A stretch of 64,000 nucleotides of DNA from NCBI RefSeq assembly GCF_000369805.1, contig NZ_KB850224.1, positions 1,411,924-1,475,923 on the forward strand, written 5' to 3'. Under the pieces are notes generated by a model. It saw only the letters and a list, made by a program, of their open reading frames with translations. It searched no databases and was not told where the DNA came from. Made by a program: the position numbers and the translations under genes. This document shows positions 39,349 to 48,709 of this stretch, piece after piece (the first letter of the stretch is position 1; every line of letters starts with the position of its first letter). This stretch comes from Acinetobacter sp. NIPH 2100. Lineage in GTDB: Bacteria; Pseudomonadota; Gammaproteobacteria; Pseudomonadales; Moraxellaceae.

Positions 39349-39370
39349 TATATCGTTTTAGATCGATATA
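39349..39370. promoter_or_regulatory. Operator-like inverted repeat 2
   Basis: A second TATATCG-N8-CGATATA with identical arms but a different spacer. The 34-bp centre-to-centre distance is close to three helical turns, so two dimers could bind on similar faces of the DNA. Confidence 0.6.
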
Positions 39371-39389
39371 TTGTTGTTTTGATCAAACA

Positions 39390-39411
39390 AAAAAAAGCAC
39401 CCGAAGGTGCT
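39390..39411 (-). terminator. Terminator of the glycine-zipper gene
   Basis: On the minus strand AGCACC pairs with GGTGCT around TTCG, followed by eight T. It lies about 20 bp after the glycine-zipper gene. Confidence 0.85.
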
Positions 39412-39432
39412 AAAGGGGTAAACCCAGTTGAA

Positions 39433-39945
39433 TTAACGATTTTTGTACCAACCACGGTGACGACCATTGTCATGACGGTAGCTTTCACGAGAATTGTAAT
39501 AACGACGGTCATTATAAGAACGACGGTTATCGTAACGGCGGTCATAGCGACGATCATCATAACGGCGATCGGCATCGCGATCCTGACCGACTTTCTGACC
39601 TAAAGCGGCACCACCAGCTGCACCAAGTGCTGCACCGATATAGCCACCATTGCTTCCGCCCATATTACGGCCAACGGTATAACCACCCACACCACCTAAA
39701 CCACCACCAATGGCAGCTTCAGTACGGTCACGTCGATTACTAGATGCAGCGGCACCACCAGCACCACCGATTGCAGAACCAATCATTGCACCAGTGTCAC
39801 CACCCAGTTGTTTACCTAAGGCAGTACCCACCACACTTCCTAAAGCAGAAGTTGCTGCTACGCGAGTTGTATTGTCTGCATGTGCAACAGTCATCATTGA
39901 AGACGCTGCTAAGATCACGCTACATAACCACATATTCGATTTCAT
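39433..39945 (-). CDS. Secreted glycine-zipper protein with Arg/Asp/Tyr-rich tail
   Basis: 170 residues. A signal peptide (KSNMWLCSVILAASSMMTVAHA) ends in an AHA-type cleavage site near residue 23. The middle, about 30-120, is rich in Gly and Ala with GxxxG patterns (GTALGKQLGGDTGAMIGSAI, GAALGAAGGAALGQKVG), as in outer-membrane-inserted glycine zippers. The tail is a repeated R-Y-D-D-R type sequence (DRRYDDRRYDRRYDNRRSY), basic and low-complexity. It is likely an envelope protein; exact role unknown. It has its own terminator. Confidence 0.82.
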   Translation of the reverse strand: MKSNMWLCSVILAASSMMTVAHADNTTRVAATSALGSVVGTALGKQLGGDTGAMIGSAIGGAGGAAASSNRRDRTEAAIGGGLGGVGGYTVGRNMGGSNGGYIGAALGAAGGAALGQKVGQDRDADRRYDDRRYDRRYDNRRSYNDRRYYNSRESYRHDNGRHRGWYKNR

Positions 39946-40191
39946 GCTGAAACTCCTTATCCATTCTTTTGGACAGTATTCTTTTTGCTTGAGACAAATC
40001 TAACAAGACTTTTGAGCGAAAATATGGAGTGCAATATCTAAATTGAGAGTGTTTGACGAGGGTTTTGTTGGTGTTCTATAACAAATGAAGAAATTGTGAA
40101 TAAATTATAAAAATAAAGAATGAATAGGCAATGAACAACAGCCTGCGCTGTAATCGAGTACAATGGACGCAGTTTCAATTAGGGCTCATTT

Positions 40192-40905
40192 ATGCTGCTG
40201 GAAAAAATTTTGCAATCACAAGGCTTTGGTTCACGTAAGTATTGTCAGCAGTTAATTAAGAATGGTTCTGTTCAGATTGAAAGTCAGGTCTGTGATAACC
40301 CAAAACAAAATATCAATACAGATCAACTGGTCTTTCAGGTCTTTGGTGAAGAATACCAATTTCGAGAGCATGTCTATATTGTTTTGAATAAACCGCAAGG
40401 TTATGAATGTTCACATCAGGCCACACATCACAAAAGCGTATTCAGTCTTTTTCCTGAAATTTTGCTACATCGTGGAATTCAATGTGTGGGACGTCTAGAT
40501 CAAGATACCACAGGTCTATTATTGCTGACCGATGATGGACAATATCTACAGGCATTAACACATCCACGTAAACATGTACCCAAAGTTTATCATGTGACCA
40601 CTGCCGATCCAGTTACGGCTGAACAGCAGCAGGGTTTAGAGCAAGGTGTTGAACTGCGTAATGAGAAAGGCATTTATGCTGCTACGGATGTGCAATTATT
40701 CTCAGAACATCAAATTGCAATGACCATTCACCAAGGTGTTTACCATCAAGTGAAACGGATGCTAGCTGCTGTTGGAAATAAAGTTGAAGTCCTGCATCGT
40801 CATCAAGTGGGTTTGCTCGAACTTCCTGATTTGGCGGAGGGAGAATGGGCGTACTTAAGCCCTGCGCAAAAACAGTTAAGTCAAAACATCGCTTTAGATG
40901 AATGA
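40192..40905 (+). CDS. rsuA: 16S rRNA pseudouridine 516 synthase
   Basis: A 237-residue RsuA-family enzyme. The N-terminal S4 RNA-binding domain (LEKILQSQGFGSRKYCQQLI) is followed by the catalytic domain with GRLDQDTTGLLLLTDDG, in which the first Asp attacks the uridine. YHQVKRMLAAVGNKVEVLHR is the family C-terminal motif. Length matches RsuA (about 230) rather than the longer RluB group. It converges with a GNAT gene and the two stops abut. Confidence 0.92.
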   Translation: MLLEKILQSQGFGSRKYCQQLIKNGSVQIESQVCDNPKQNINTDQLVFQVFGEEYQFREHVYIVLNKPQGYECSHQATHHKSVFSLFPEILLHRGIQCVGRLDQDTTGLLLLTDDGQYLQALTHPRKHVPKVYHVTTADPVTAEQQQGLEQGVELRNEKGIYAATDVQLFSEHQIAMTIHQGVYHQVKRMLAAVGNKVEVLHRHQVGLLELPDLAEGEWAYLSPAQKQLSQNIALDE

Positions 40906-41349
40906 TTACTTTAAAAAACAATGAAAGGTTTTGAACTCACTGTCTTGAATAAAGCCCATTTGCTCGTATAGACGGTGAGATTGGTAATTGTTTTTTTGGG
41001 TTTCCAAGCTGATACGCTGTGCATTTTCATGACGTGCAAATAAAATTGCAGTATCAATCAGCTGCTTTGCTGCACCTTGTTTTCGATAAGAGGGAGTGAC
41101 ATAGACATCATCGAGAATATAGTAGGTTTCACAAGCCACAGAAGAAAAGGCGAGATAGAGTAAAACAAAGCCCGTAAATACATCATCTTTAACATGAATA
41201 AAAATGACACTGTCTTTATTATCGAAGCGATGTTTTAAAAACTGATACGATTGTTCAATATTTGAGGATGCACCGTAGAACTGACGGTATTCGTCAAACA
41301 AGACAGCAAGTTGATGAAGATCTTCCTTTGTTGCTCGCTTAACAATCAT
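40906..41349 (-). CDS. GNAT family N-acetyltransferase
   Basis: A 147-residue acetyltransferase. YRKQGAAKQLIDTAILFAR contains the acetyl-CoA-binding RxxGxA motif, and the C-terminal NYQSHRLYEQMGF is the usual closing motif. YILDDVYVTPSYR is the preceding beta strand. The stop codon lies immediately next to that of rsuA. The substrate is unknown. Confidence 0.88.
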   Translation of the reverse strand: MIVKRATKEDLHQLAVLFDEYRQFYGASSNIEQSYQFLKHRFDNKDSVIFIHVKDDVFTGFVLLYLAFSSVACETYYILDDVYVTPSYRKQGAAKQLIDTAILFARHENAQRISLETQKNNYQSHRLYEQMGFIQDSEFKTFHCFLK

Positions 41350-41448
41350 TCCTGTCCATCCTTATGCTTATTCATTTTATTAGGACTGTCAGGATAGCGA
41401 AAAAAATTCAGCTTAAAAAATAAAAACTTGTTTATAAATGCAACATTG

Positions 41449-41757
41449 TTAAGTTTTGTCACTTTCGCCAAGAAGTGCATTCAACTCTTCAAACAGGTCT
41501 TCATGATCATCTTCAATTTCGACAGAAGATGGATTTTCAGTACTGGCCGCTGCTTTTGATTTGCGCAGTTTCAGTAACTGTTCCATGTTGATGTTCTGAT
41601 TCTCAATTGCGAACGGAATCGACTTGGTGAGTACCACTTGTTTAAAGAAAAGACGAACGGCTTGAGCAGGGGAGATACCCAACTGTTTAAACACTGCAAA
41701 AGCTTGCTTCTTTTCCTGTGAATCGAGGCGAACCTGATAAACTTCTGTTTTTCGCAT
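41449..41757 (-). CDS. RelB/DinJ-type antitoxin-like protein without adjacent toxin
   Basis: About 102 residues. EVYQVRLDSQEKKQAFAVFKQLGISPAQAV-like ribbon-helix-helix sequence (core AFAVFKQLGISPAQAVRLF) followed by FFKQVVLTKSIPFAIE matches the RelB/DinJ antitoxin pattern. An acidic tail (EIEDDHEDLFEELNALLGE) of about 40 residues is unusual. The ATG at 41757 is preferred over an in-frame TTG. Flanking genes are a pseudouridine synthase and a GNAT enzyme, with no RelE/YafQ-like frame nearby, so it is an orphan or a solitary regulator. Confidence 0.75.
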   Translation of the reverse strand: MRKTEVYQVRLDSQEKKQAFAVFKQLGISPAQAVRLFFKQVVLTKSIPFAIENQNINMEQLLKLRKSKAAASTENPSSVEIEDDHEDLFEELNALLGESDKT

Positions 41758-41818
41758 GAAGAATAAGACCAAATATTTTTAGTTATCGTCATGTATTTTA
41801 AACCATTGCAATGTAATT

Positions 41819-42775
41819 TCAATATTTTTGAAGTGAAAAAATAGAATTTTTGTCATTACGTTGTGTTGGCAATGCAAGTTCAAAGTTAGAACTAAAGTGC
41901 ATTTCCTTATGAGAAATCGGGTCAATAAAGCAAATTTCTTTGGCAAGTAGCTGTAAGGGCTGACTAAAATCATCTTCTGCTTTATGTTCAATTTGTGGAT
42001 AAAAAGAGTCGTTAAGTATTGGAATATTCAGATAATTTAGATGTACACGTAACTGATGTTGTTTTCCAGTTTTAGGCATTAATTTGTACTTGGCATGCTG
42101 CTGATCATGCATTAATAATTCAATTCGTGTTTCAGTATTATTGGGTTTTTCGGGGTTAATTTGCATGGTGTAAAAAGGCTGACCTTTTTCTAAATGTAGC
42201 TGCAAAGTGTGTGGAAAATCCAGTTCAGATCGATATTTTGCAACCGCATGATAGACTTTTTGCACTTTTCTTTCGGCAAAAAGCTGTTGATACGCACCTC
42301 TTGAGGCCGCTTTTTTACAGAATAAAACCACACCTGCAGTTTCTCGATCTAGTCGGTGGATCGGGGTTAAATCCGCATAGCCCGTTTGTTTTTTTAATCT
42401 AACCAAAAGCGTTTCCTGAACATATTGTCCAGTCGGTGTCATCGTCAGAAAATGCGGCTTATCAACTACGAGTAAATCATCATTTTCAAATAGGATCTCA
42501 TGTTGAAATGGTACGGGCACTTCATGAGCAAGAAAACGATAATAAAAAATATGAGTGTTGGGTGTATATCGACTTTCTAATGTCAGCTTGCTGCCATCTG
42601 CAGCATAAATCAGTTCATCTGCAAAGCGTTGCTGCCATTCACTGCTTTGAATATGTGGAAAATGTTGGCAAAGGTATTCAAAAATTGTAGGTGCAGAGAC
42701 ATCGTGAGGCAAAAAGACTTTACTGGCACTGACGCCATTGATGAGCGGAGGCGTAAATTCAATGATTGATGACAT
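41819..42775 (-). CDS. RluA-family pseudouridine synthase
   Basis: 318 residues. The catalytic signature [17 protein letters not shown] contains the nucleophilic Asp, [15 protein letters not shown] precedes it, and [20 protein letters not shown] follows. The N-terminal part resembles an atypical S4-like region. It is closest to the RluA/TruC/YqcB-like branch that modifies rRNA or tRNA; the target base is not predictable. It reads divergently from tsaE. Confidence 0.9.
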   Translation of the reverse strand: MSSIIEFTPPLINGVSASKVFLPHDVSAPTIFEYLCQHFPHIQSSEWQQRFADELIYAADGSKLTLESRYTPNTHIFYYRFLAHEVPVPFQHEILFENDDLLVVDKPHFLTMTPTGQYVQETLLVRLKKQTGYADLTPIHRLDRETAGVVLFCKKAASRGAYQQLFAERKVQKVYHAVAKYRSELDFPHTLQLHLEKGQPFYTMQINPEKPNNTETRIELLMHDQQHAKYKLMPKTGKQHQLRVHLNYLNIPILNDSFYPQIEHKAEDDFSQPLQLLAKEICFIDPISHKEMHFSSNFELALPTQRNDKNSIFSLQKY

Positions 42776-42892
42776 ACAGCGATATCGACTCGGTATAAAC
42801 GATGTAAAAAAAGCCAGTTTAAAGGGAGTTTATTAGGCTTTAAAGCAGGGCAATGTTATCATAGCTGCCATCCCAATTTTGTTTTATTTGTC

Positions 42893-43369
42893 ATGTCGTA
42901 TTCAGTGAAATTTACTTTAAATCATGAACAAGACACTCAGCGTTTTGCACATATCCTTTCTGAGCAGGTGCACTCTGGCATTATTTATTTAATTGGCGAT
43001 TTAGGCGCTGGGAAGACCACTTTTACCCGTTATTTCCTACAAAATCTAGGACATCAAGGTTCGGTAAAAAGTCCAACCTATACCTTGGTTGAACCCTATT
43101 CAATTCAAGGTAAAGAAATTTTTCACTTCGATTTATATCGTTTGGACGATCCGTATGAATTGGAACTGATGGGAATCCGTGATTATTTAGAAACACCAGA
43201 TGCTTTATTTTTGTTTGAATGGCCATCGAAAGGTGGAGATGAAATTCCAAAACCTGATGTGGTGATTGATATTCAAAAATCGGATGATGAATTGACACGG
43301 TTTGTCACGCTAAGCACTGAATCCGAATCTTTATCTCAAACTTTGCAGGAACAATTGAATGGCGCATGA
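42893..43369 (+). CDS. tsaE: tRNA threonylcarbamoyladenosine biosynthesis ATPase TsaE
   Basis: A 158-residue P-loop ATPase that drives the TsaB-TsaD complex in making t6A37 of ANN-reading tRNAs. Walker A is GDLGAGKTT at 35-43, [10 protein letters not shown] is the switch region, and [17 protein letters not shown] is typical. The end overlaps mutL by 11 bp, indicating coupled translation in the tsaE-mutL-miaA-hfq series. Confidence 0.95.
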   Translation: MSYSVKFTLNHEQDTQRFAHILSEQVHSGIIYLIGDLGAGKTTFTRYFLQNLGHQGSVKSPTYTLVEPYSIQGKEIFHFDLYRLDDPYELELMGIRDYLETPDALFLFEWPSKGGDEIPKPDVVIDIQKSDDELTRFVTLSTESESLSQTLQEQLNGA

Positions 43370-45299
43370 TTCAACTCGTCGTATTCATACCCTTGATGCT
43401 GCCTTAGCCAACCAGATTGCTGCGGGTGAGGTGATTGAGCGTCCATCATCAGTGGTTAAAGAATTATTAGAAAACTCAATTGATGCTGGCGCAACAGAAC
43501 TGATTATTCGAGTGGCGCAGGGTGGTTCAACCCTGATTGAAATTATTGACAATGGTAATGGTATTCATGCCGAAGATTTACCATTGGCGGTAATGCGCCA
43601 TGCCACCAGCAAAATTCAAACTGCTGATGATTTACATGCGATTGTTAGTTTAGGATTCCGTGGTGAGGCATTGGCTTCAATCGCAGCGGTGTCACGCTTA
43701 ACTTTGACCAGTAGTCAAGATGAGCAAGGTGTTGGCTACCAAGTTGAAGTGAATGGTACGGCGTTTGACCATCAACAAATTCAGGCGGTCGCTGCACAAA
43801 AAGGCACACATATTCGGGTACAGGATTTATTTTTTAATGTGCCTGCACGTCGTAAATTTTTAAAAAAACCAACAACTGAATTTAATCATATTGAAGAAAT
43901 TGTTCGCCGTTTGGCTTTAACACATTTCGATATTCGTTTCGTACTGGAACATAACGATAATATTCGTTTAAACCTTCCTGTTGCCGATAGTGGTGAATTG
44001 CGTTATCAGCGTGTGCAACAATTGTTGGGTCAGCAATTTATCCAAAATGCTTACTGGATCGATTCAGATAGTATTAATATGCGTTTGTCTGGGTGGTTGG
44101 GACATCCTTCTGACGCACGTGCTCAAGCCGATTTGCAATATGTGTATGTGAATGGCCGTATTGTAAAAGATAAAACGATTTCACATGCGTTGCGTATGGC
44201 TTATGACGGGATTTTGCATGGACATCAGCATTCATCCTATTTGCTATTTTTAGAAGTCGACCCTGAAAATATCGATGTGAATGTGCATCCAACCAAGCAT
44301 GAAATTCGCTTTTTGAATCAACGTGAAGTACATGAGTTTGTACGTCACTACGCCAAAGCAACACTATCGCAATTTCAGACCGCAAGTGCGGATTTAGCGC
44401 AAGCGATGAAAACGGATGAGACGGACGATAATTTTAATTATCAACCGCAGCCGAAATATCAAGAACAATTCAATTTACATCGTGCGGCGGTTGAAGCTGA
44501 ACCTCAATCAAATCTACCTGTTGAAGTATCGACAGATTTGTTGACAGAGTTTAATCAAATTCGACCACAAGCTGTGCAATACAATTCAGCGCAAGCACAA
44601 CAGCCTCGATATAATGGCTCGGCACAGCTGAATAATGCGTTAAAAAGTTATTTAGCGCCTTTACGTGAAGAAGCCGAAGATGGAAATGATCAAGCTCCAT
44701 CACGAGTAGATGAGTTTCCACTCGGTATTGCGATTGCGCAGCTGCATGGTATTTATATTTTGGCACAAAATACCGAAGGTCTAATTATTGTAGATATGCA
44801 TGCAGCGCATGAACGTATCTTGCTCCAACAAATGAAATCGGCTTGGGATAAACCTGAATTTTGGACATCTCAACAGTTGCTGATTCCAAAAATTGTATCC
44901 ATCACGCGTATGCAGGCGACACGGATCGAAGATTTACAATCACAATTACAACGTCTCGGCTTAGAAGTCGATCAATATGGCGATGATCAAGTGATTGTGC
45001 GAGGCGTGCCTGCGATTTTGCATAAAGCTGATTTTAGTAATCTCATTCCAGAATTGCTGAATGATCTCGATCCCAACGATGAGGCCAGAGGTTTATTACA
45101 AAAACGTGATGAATTGCTCGCAGGGATGGCTTGTCACGGTGCTGTGCGTGCGCATCGCCAATTAAGTCTTTCTGAGATGAATGCTTTATTACGTCAAATG
45201 GAACAAACCGAATTTGCCAGCCAATGTAATCATGGTCGTCCAACTTGGCGCGCATTTCCATTGCATCAATTAGATAAATTATTTGCTCGAGGAGAGTAG
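43359..45299 (+). CDS. mutL: DNA mismatch repair protein MutL
   Basis: A 646-residue GHKL ATPase that links MutS recognition to strand incision. The N-terminal ATPase motifs are [18 protein letters not shown] and [11 protein letters not shown] low-complexity linker around 340-440 precedes the C-terminal dimerisation domain. That domain holds DMHAAHE, a variant of the DQHA endonuclease motif, and CHGAVRAHR and CNHGRPTW, which are typical of MutL proteins with metal-dependent nicking activity. No MutH gene is in the window. Confidence 0.95.
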   Translation: MAHDSTRRIHTLDAALANQIAAGEVIERPSSVVKELLENSIDAGATELIIRVAQGGSTLIEIIDNGNGIHAEDLPLAVMRHATSKIQTADDLHAIVSLGFRGEALASIAAVSRLTLTSSQDEQGVGYQVEVNGTAFDHQQIQAVAAQKGTHIRVQDLFFNVPARRKFLKKPTTEFNHIEEIVRRLALTHFDIRFVLEHNDNIRLNLPVADSGELRYQRVQQLLGQQFIQNAYWIDSDSINMRLSGWLGHPSDARAQADLQYVYVNGRIVKDKTISHALRMAYDGILHGHQHSSYLLFLEVDPENIDVNVHPTKHEIRFLNQREVHEFVRHYAKATLSQFQTASADLAQAMKTDETDDNFNYQPQPKYQEQFNLHRAAVEAEPQSNLPVEVSTDLLTEFNQIRPQAVQYNSAQAQQPRYNGSAQLNNALKSYLAPLREEAEDGNDQAPSRVDEFPLGIAIAQLHGIYILAQNTEGLIIVDMHAAHERILLQQMKSAWDKPEFWTSQQLLIPKIVSITRMQATRIEDLQSQLQRLGLEVDQYGDDQVIVRGVPAILHKADFSNLIPELLNDLDPNDEARGLLQKRDELLAGMACHGAVRAHRQLSLSEMNALLRQMEQTEFASQCNHGRPTWRAFPLHQLDKLFARGE

Positions 45300-45305
45300 T
45301 TTTAC

Positions 45306-46250
45306 ATGTCAAATCAATTGCCCGTCATCAATTTAATGGGGCCTACCGCTAGCGGTAAAACAGCATTGGCATGTGAACTTTATGAACGCGGAAATTTCGA
45401 ACTGATTTCAGTCGATTCAGCTTTAGTTTATAAAGATATGGATATCGGCACAGCGAAACCAACCAAAGCAGAGCAGCAGCAATATCCACATCATTTGATT
45501 GATATTATTACCCCTTTAGAGGTGTATTCGGCAGCGCAATTTGTCGAAGATGTTTGCCCACTGATTGACAATATGCATGCTCGTGGTAAAACCCCAATCT
45601 TGGTGGGCGGTACCATGTTGTATTTTAAAGCCTTACTTGAAGGTTTAGCGGGTAATTTACCCAATGCTGATCAAACGATACGTGATGCCATTATTCAAAA
45701 AGCTGAACAGGAAGGATGGCAATCCGTCTATGAAGAGTTGGTTGCGGTTGATCCTGTTGCTGGGGAAAAGTTCAAGGTATCTGATAAGCAGCGCATAATT
45801 CGTGCACTTGAAGTGTTTCGAATCACGGGCGAGCCGATAACAAAATTACAAGCCGAACAACCTAAAAATCAACCATATCGTTACATATTTCATAACTACG
45901 CATTGATGCCAGATCGTTTAGAATTACATCAACGCATTGAGCAAAGATTGAGCAAAATGTGGAATATTGGTTTTTTGAATGAAGTAGAGGAATTGATTAA
46001 AAAATACGATTTAAATGATGATTTACCGTCTATGCGGTCTGTGGGTTATCGTCAAGCTTTGGATTTTTTACTAAAAAGTGACTTAAGTCTCAAAAATAAA
46101 GTAGAAATGGAGAATAAAGCCCTTTTTGCGACGAGGCAATTAGCTAAACGTCAATACACATGGTTACGTTCTTTGCAAGAAATACACGATTTTAAAACTT
46201 ACGTGACGATAATGCAGGCGAAAGAAGACTTGCGAAACTTCTTTGGATAA
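45306..46250 (+). CDS. miaA: tRNA dimethylallyltransferase MiaA
   Basis: Adds an isopentenyl group to A37 of tRNAs reading codons that start with U. In the 314-residue protein the P-loop is GPTASGKT at 12-19, followed by [18 protein letters not shown] and the conserved [22 protein letters not shown] and [13 protein letters not shown] follow in the C-terminal half. It starts 6 bp after mutL, with GGAGAG overlapping the mutL end as ribosome site. hfq follows about 90 bp later. Confidence 0.96.
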   Translation: MSNQLPVINLMGPTASGKTALACELYERGNFELISVDSALVYKDMDIGTAKPTKAEQQQYPHHLIDIITPLEVYSAAQFVEDVCPLIDNMHARGKTPILVGGTMLYFKALLEGLAGNLPNADQTIRDAIIQKAEQEGWQSVYEELVAVDPVAGEKFKVSDKQRIIRALEVFRITGEPITKLQAEQPKNQPYRYIFHNYALMPDRLELHQRIEQRLSKMWNIGFLNEVEELIKKYDLNDDLPSMRSVGYRQALDFLLKSDLSLKNKVEMENKALFATRQLAKRQYTWLRSLQEIHDFKTYVTIMQAKEDLRNFFG

Positions 46251-46341
46251 AGCAAAATTCGCAGGCTGTCTTTTTATAATTTTTAGTTTAAAAATAAAGA
46301 TAGTTTTTTTGCGCTGATTTAAAAATTTTTTGGAGTTAAAA

Positions 46342-46860
46342 ATGTCTAAAGGTCAAACTTTACAAGATCCGTTCTTAAATTCTCTCCGTAAAGAACGTAT
46401 TCCAGTTTCTATTTTCCTTGTAAACGGTATCAAATTGCAGGGCCATATTGAGTCTTTTGACCAATATGTTGTTTTGTTAAAAAATACTGTAAGCCAAATG
46501 GTTTACAAACACGCGATTTCTACAGTTGTTCCTGCGCGTAACCCACGTCCTGCTGGTGCTCAAGGTACTGCTGGTGGCTTTCCTGCACAAGGTGGTACTG
46601 GTGGCTTCGGTGGTCAAGGTGCTGCTGGTGGCTTCGGTGGTCAAGGTGGCGGCTTTGGCGGTCAAGGCGGCTTCGGCGGTCAAGGTGGCGGCTTCGGCGG
46701 TCAAGGCGGCTTCGGCGGTCAAGGTGGCGGCTTCGGTGGTCAAGGTGGCTTCGGCGGTCAAGGTGGCGGCTTCGGTGTTCAAGGTGGCTTTGGTCATCAA
46801 GGTGGCTTCGATGGCGAAACTAAATTTGAAGATGGTCAAGAAGACGAAAATAATCGTTAA
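46342..46860 (+). CDS. hfq: RNA chaperone Hfq with long glycine-rich tail
   Basis: A hexameric Sm-like chaperone for small RNAs, about 172 residues. Residues 1-70 form a normal Sm core ([50 protein letters not shown]). The next 85 or so residues are a repeat of G, F and Q with a 13-residue period, then a short acidic end ([11 protein letters not shown]). E. coli Hfq has about 102 residues; the long tail is characteristic of Moraxellaceae. The start at 46342 is 7 nt behind GGAG, and an upstream TTG is rejected. A strong terminator follows. Confidence 0.96.
   Translation: MSKGQTLQDPFLNSLRKERIPVSIFLVNGIKLQGHIESFDQYVVLLKNTVSQMVYKHAISTVVPARNPRPAGAQGTAGGFPAQGGTGGFGGQGAAGGFGGQGGGFGGQGGFGGQGGGFGGQGGFGGQGGGFGGQGGFGGQGGGFGVQGGFGHQGGFDGETKFEDGQEDENNR
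46591..46809. repeat. In-frame 39-bp minisatellite in hfq
   Basis: The DNA encodes repeated [13 protein letters not shown] units (13 residues, 39 bp), with additional shorter GGxGGQ steps at the edges. The units are nearly identical at DNA level, so copy number could change by slippage without breaking the frame. Confidence 0.8.
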
Positions 46861-46879
46861 TTGATTGATGATCTTTAAG

Positions 46880-46914
46880 AAAATGCCAGTCTCACGCTAG
46901 ACTGGCATTTTTTT
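46880..46914 (+). terminator. Terminator of hfq
   Basis: AAATGCCAGTCT pairs perfectly with AGACTGGCATTT around CACGCT, followed by a T-run. Confidence 0.92.
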
Positions 46915-46941
46915 GTCTATTAAAAAGCTAGAATAAATATT

Positions 46942-47799
46942 ATGGAAATGATTGTTGCTGCGGCATGTTGTAGTGTATTAGTCTCGATTTTGCTGAAATA
47001 TTTAAAGGCAAAGGGTTTTGATGTCTTTCAAATGATCGCGTGGAATTATTTGAGTGCAAGCCTTTTGTGTTTTTATTGGTTTAAAACCGATATTACCCAT
47101 ATCTCATTCAATCATACCCCTTGGTGGTTAATTCTCATCTTAGCGGTGTTATTACCGAGCATATTTTTATGCTTGGCAAAGTCTTTGCAATTTGCAGGAA
47201 TTTTGAAAACAGAAATTGCTCAGCGCCTTGCAGTCATCCTGTCTTTATTGGCTGCCTATTTTATTTTTGGGGAGCAATTTAGCCAGTTAAAATTAATTGG
47301 TGTTGTGCTGGGTATCATTGCGATTCTAGCCATTATTGTGGGACAAGCAACGGAACAAGCCAGCAAAGGTCTGAATTTTAAATCAGCCTTGTTTTTGTTT
47401 AGTGTATGGGCAGGTTATGCCGCAGTAGATATATTACTTAAATATAGTAGTAGCTTAGGTTTACAGTTTGCGGTCACACTGAATTTAACTTTTATTGCAG
47501 CTTTTATTCTGTCTATCGCTTATATCGCAATTACTCAACCGAATTGGCAACCTAAAAATATTTTTACAGGTTTGTTTTTGGGGGTACTGAATTTTGCCAA
47601 TATTGCCTTATATGTCAAAGCTCATATGATTTTTAAAGAAACGCCTGCCATTGTATTTGCAGGGATGAATATTCTGGTGGTGGTATTGGGTGTACTCAGT
47701 GGCGTTGTGCTATTTAAAGAGCGATTAAAAGCATACACGTGGATTGGATTGATTTGTGGTGTGGTTGCGGTGCTGTGTTTGGCCAAAGCGATGATGTAG
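46942..47799 (+). CDS. EamA/DMT superfamily permease
   Basis: A 285-residue inner-membrane protein with about ten hydrophobic helices arranged as two EamA repeats. The second repeat ends with AGMNILVVVLGVLSGVVLFKERL (core LVVVLGVLSGVVLFKE), a typical EamA motif, and GVVLGIIAILAIIVG closes the first. Members export or import small metabolites such as amino acids; the substrate is unknown. It lies between the hfq terminator and the convergent nfsB gene. Confidence 0.85.
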   Translation: MEMIVAAACCSVLVSILLKYLKAKGFDVFQMIAWNYLSASLLCFYWFKTDITHISFNHTPWWLILILAVLLPSIFLCLAKSLQFAGILKTEIAQRLAVILSLLAAYFIFGEQFSQLKLIGVVLGIIAILAIIVGQATEQASKGLNFKSALFLFSVWAGYAAVDILLKYSSSLGLQFAVTLNLTFIAAFILSIAYIAITQPNWQPKNIFTGLFLGVLNFANIALYVKAHMIFKETPAIVFAGMNILVVVLGVLSGVVLFKERLKAYTWIGLICGVVAVLCLAKAMM

Positions 47800-47800
47800 A

Positions 47801-47829
47801 AGAGAGTAGAGCTTGTTCTACTCTCTTGA
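47801..47829. terminator. Hairpin between DMT permease and nfsB genes
   Basis: GAGAGTAGA and TCTACTCTC pair exactly around GCTTGT between two convergent stops. It lacks a T-run, so it is at best a weak terminator. Confidence 0.45.
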
Positions 47830-47840
47830 GATTGATGTGA

Positions 47841-48494
47841 TTATAAGCGAGTAAAAACGACTTCATCTGGGAGTCGTGATTTTGGCAGTTTGGCATTGAA
47901 ATCACTGTCACTACGATAGCCGAGTGAAACAATCACAGATGCTTTTAGGCCTTTTTCAGTCAGTCCAAACTCTTCATTAATCAGTGTTCTATCAAAACCT
48001 TCCATTGGTGTAGCATCAATTCCCTCTAAACCTGCTGCAAAAAGTAATTGTCCGAGTGCAAGGTAGGTTTGATTCTCCATCCATGCAGGAAGATTTTTAA
48101 GTTCATTGCGATAGAATTCGACATAACCAGAACGGGTGTCACGCTGACCTTGTTTGGCAGCTGCATCTTTAAAGCGACCGCTGGCATCATCTTGCTGTAG
48201 CAATTGTTCTAAGTATTCTGCTGAGATATCAGTACGCGTACAAAAGACCAAGGTATGTGAAGAGTTTAGGACTTTAGCTGCGTTATAGATGTAATTGCCT
48301 GTCAATGCTGATGCGATACGTTGTTTGGCTTCATCTGTTTCAGCAATTAAAAAATGCCAAGGTTGAATGTTTACCGAAGAAGGGCTGAAACGTAAAATTT
48401 CGAGTAGTTTTTCAAATTGTGCTTGAGGAATTTTTTTCTCTGCATCATAAGCTTTTGTGGCATAACGTGTTTTTGCTGTAGCTAAAGTATCCAT
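47841..48494 (-). CDS. nfsB: Oxygen-insensitive NAD(P)H nitroreductase, NfsB-like
   Basis: A 217-residue FMN-dependent nitroreductase/dihydropteridine reductase. RYATKAYDAEKKI, LRFSPSSVNIQPWHFLIAET (core SPSSVNIQPWHF), ASGRFKDA, GLEGIDATPMEGFD and AKLPKSRLP follow E. coli NfsB closely as I remember it. It reduces nitroaromatics and quinones and can activate nitrofuran prodrugs. It is monocistronic. About 215 bp without any recognisable gene separate it from lpxH. Confidence 0.92.
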   Translation of the reverse strand: MDTLATAKTRYATKAYDAEKKIPQAQFEKLLEILRFSPSSVNIQPWHFLIAETDEAKQRIASALTGNYIYNAAKVLNSSHTLVFCTRTDISAEYLEQLLQQDDASGRFKDAAAKQGQRDTRSGYVEFYRNELKNLPAWMENQTYLALGQLLFAAGLEGIDATPMEGFDRTLINEEFGLTEKGLKASVIVSLGYRSDSDFNAKLPKSRLPDEVVFTRL

Positions 48495-48709
48495 CCGTCA
48501 TTAACTCGGTTTAAAAATTTAATTTATTCTACTTGATCTAAATTCCACTGAAAGTAGCTAAATGTGATTTCTATATAGATTTAAGTCGTATGTGAGGGAG
48601 TTAGAGTATCTAAAGCTCTGATAACGGGTAAGGAGTTAAAGCTGATAAATGTTTTATAAAAATTACTGGATGAAAAGAAGGTAAGGAATGAGTAGAACTG
48701 CAAAAATGA

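Noticed and set aside
39346..39603. Hydrophobic open frame on the plus strand opposite the glycine-zipper gene
   Set aside because: Its Val/Ile/Thr-rich sequence is the reverse reading of the Arg/Asp/Tyr repeats; it has no ribosome site and overlaps the operators and terminator.
43023..43298. Minus-strand open frame within tsaE
   Set aside because: Antisense shadow; tsaE has complete Walker and switch motifs in the plus frame.
46591..46809. Repeat array resembling a CRISPR
   Set aside because: Units are contiguous without unique spacers and encode the Hfq tail in frame; no cas genes are present.
46477..46864. Alternative-frame open stretches of Val/Ala/Lys or Thr/Glu/Ala repeats over hfq
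   Set aside because: They are shadows of the 39-bp repeat read in other frames; the Sm core frame is the real gene.
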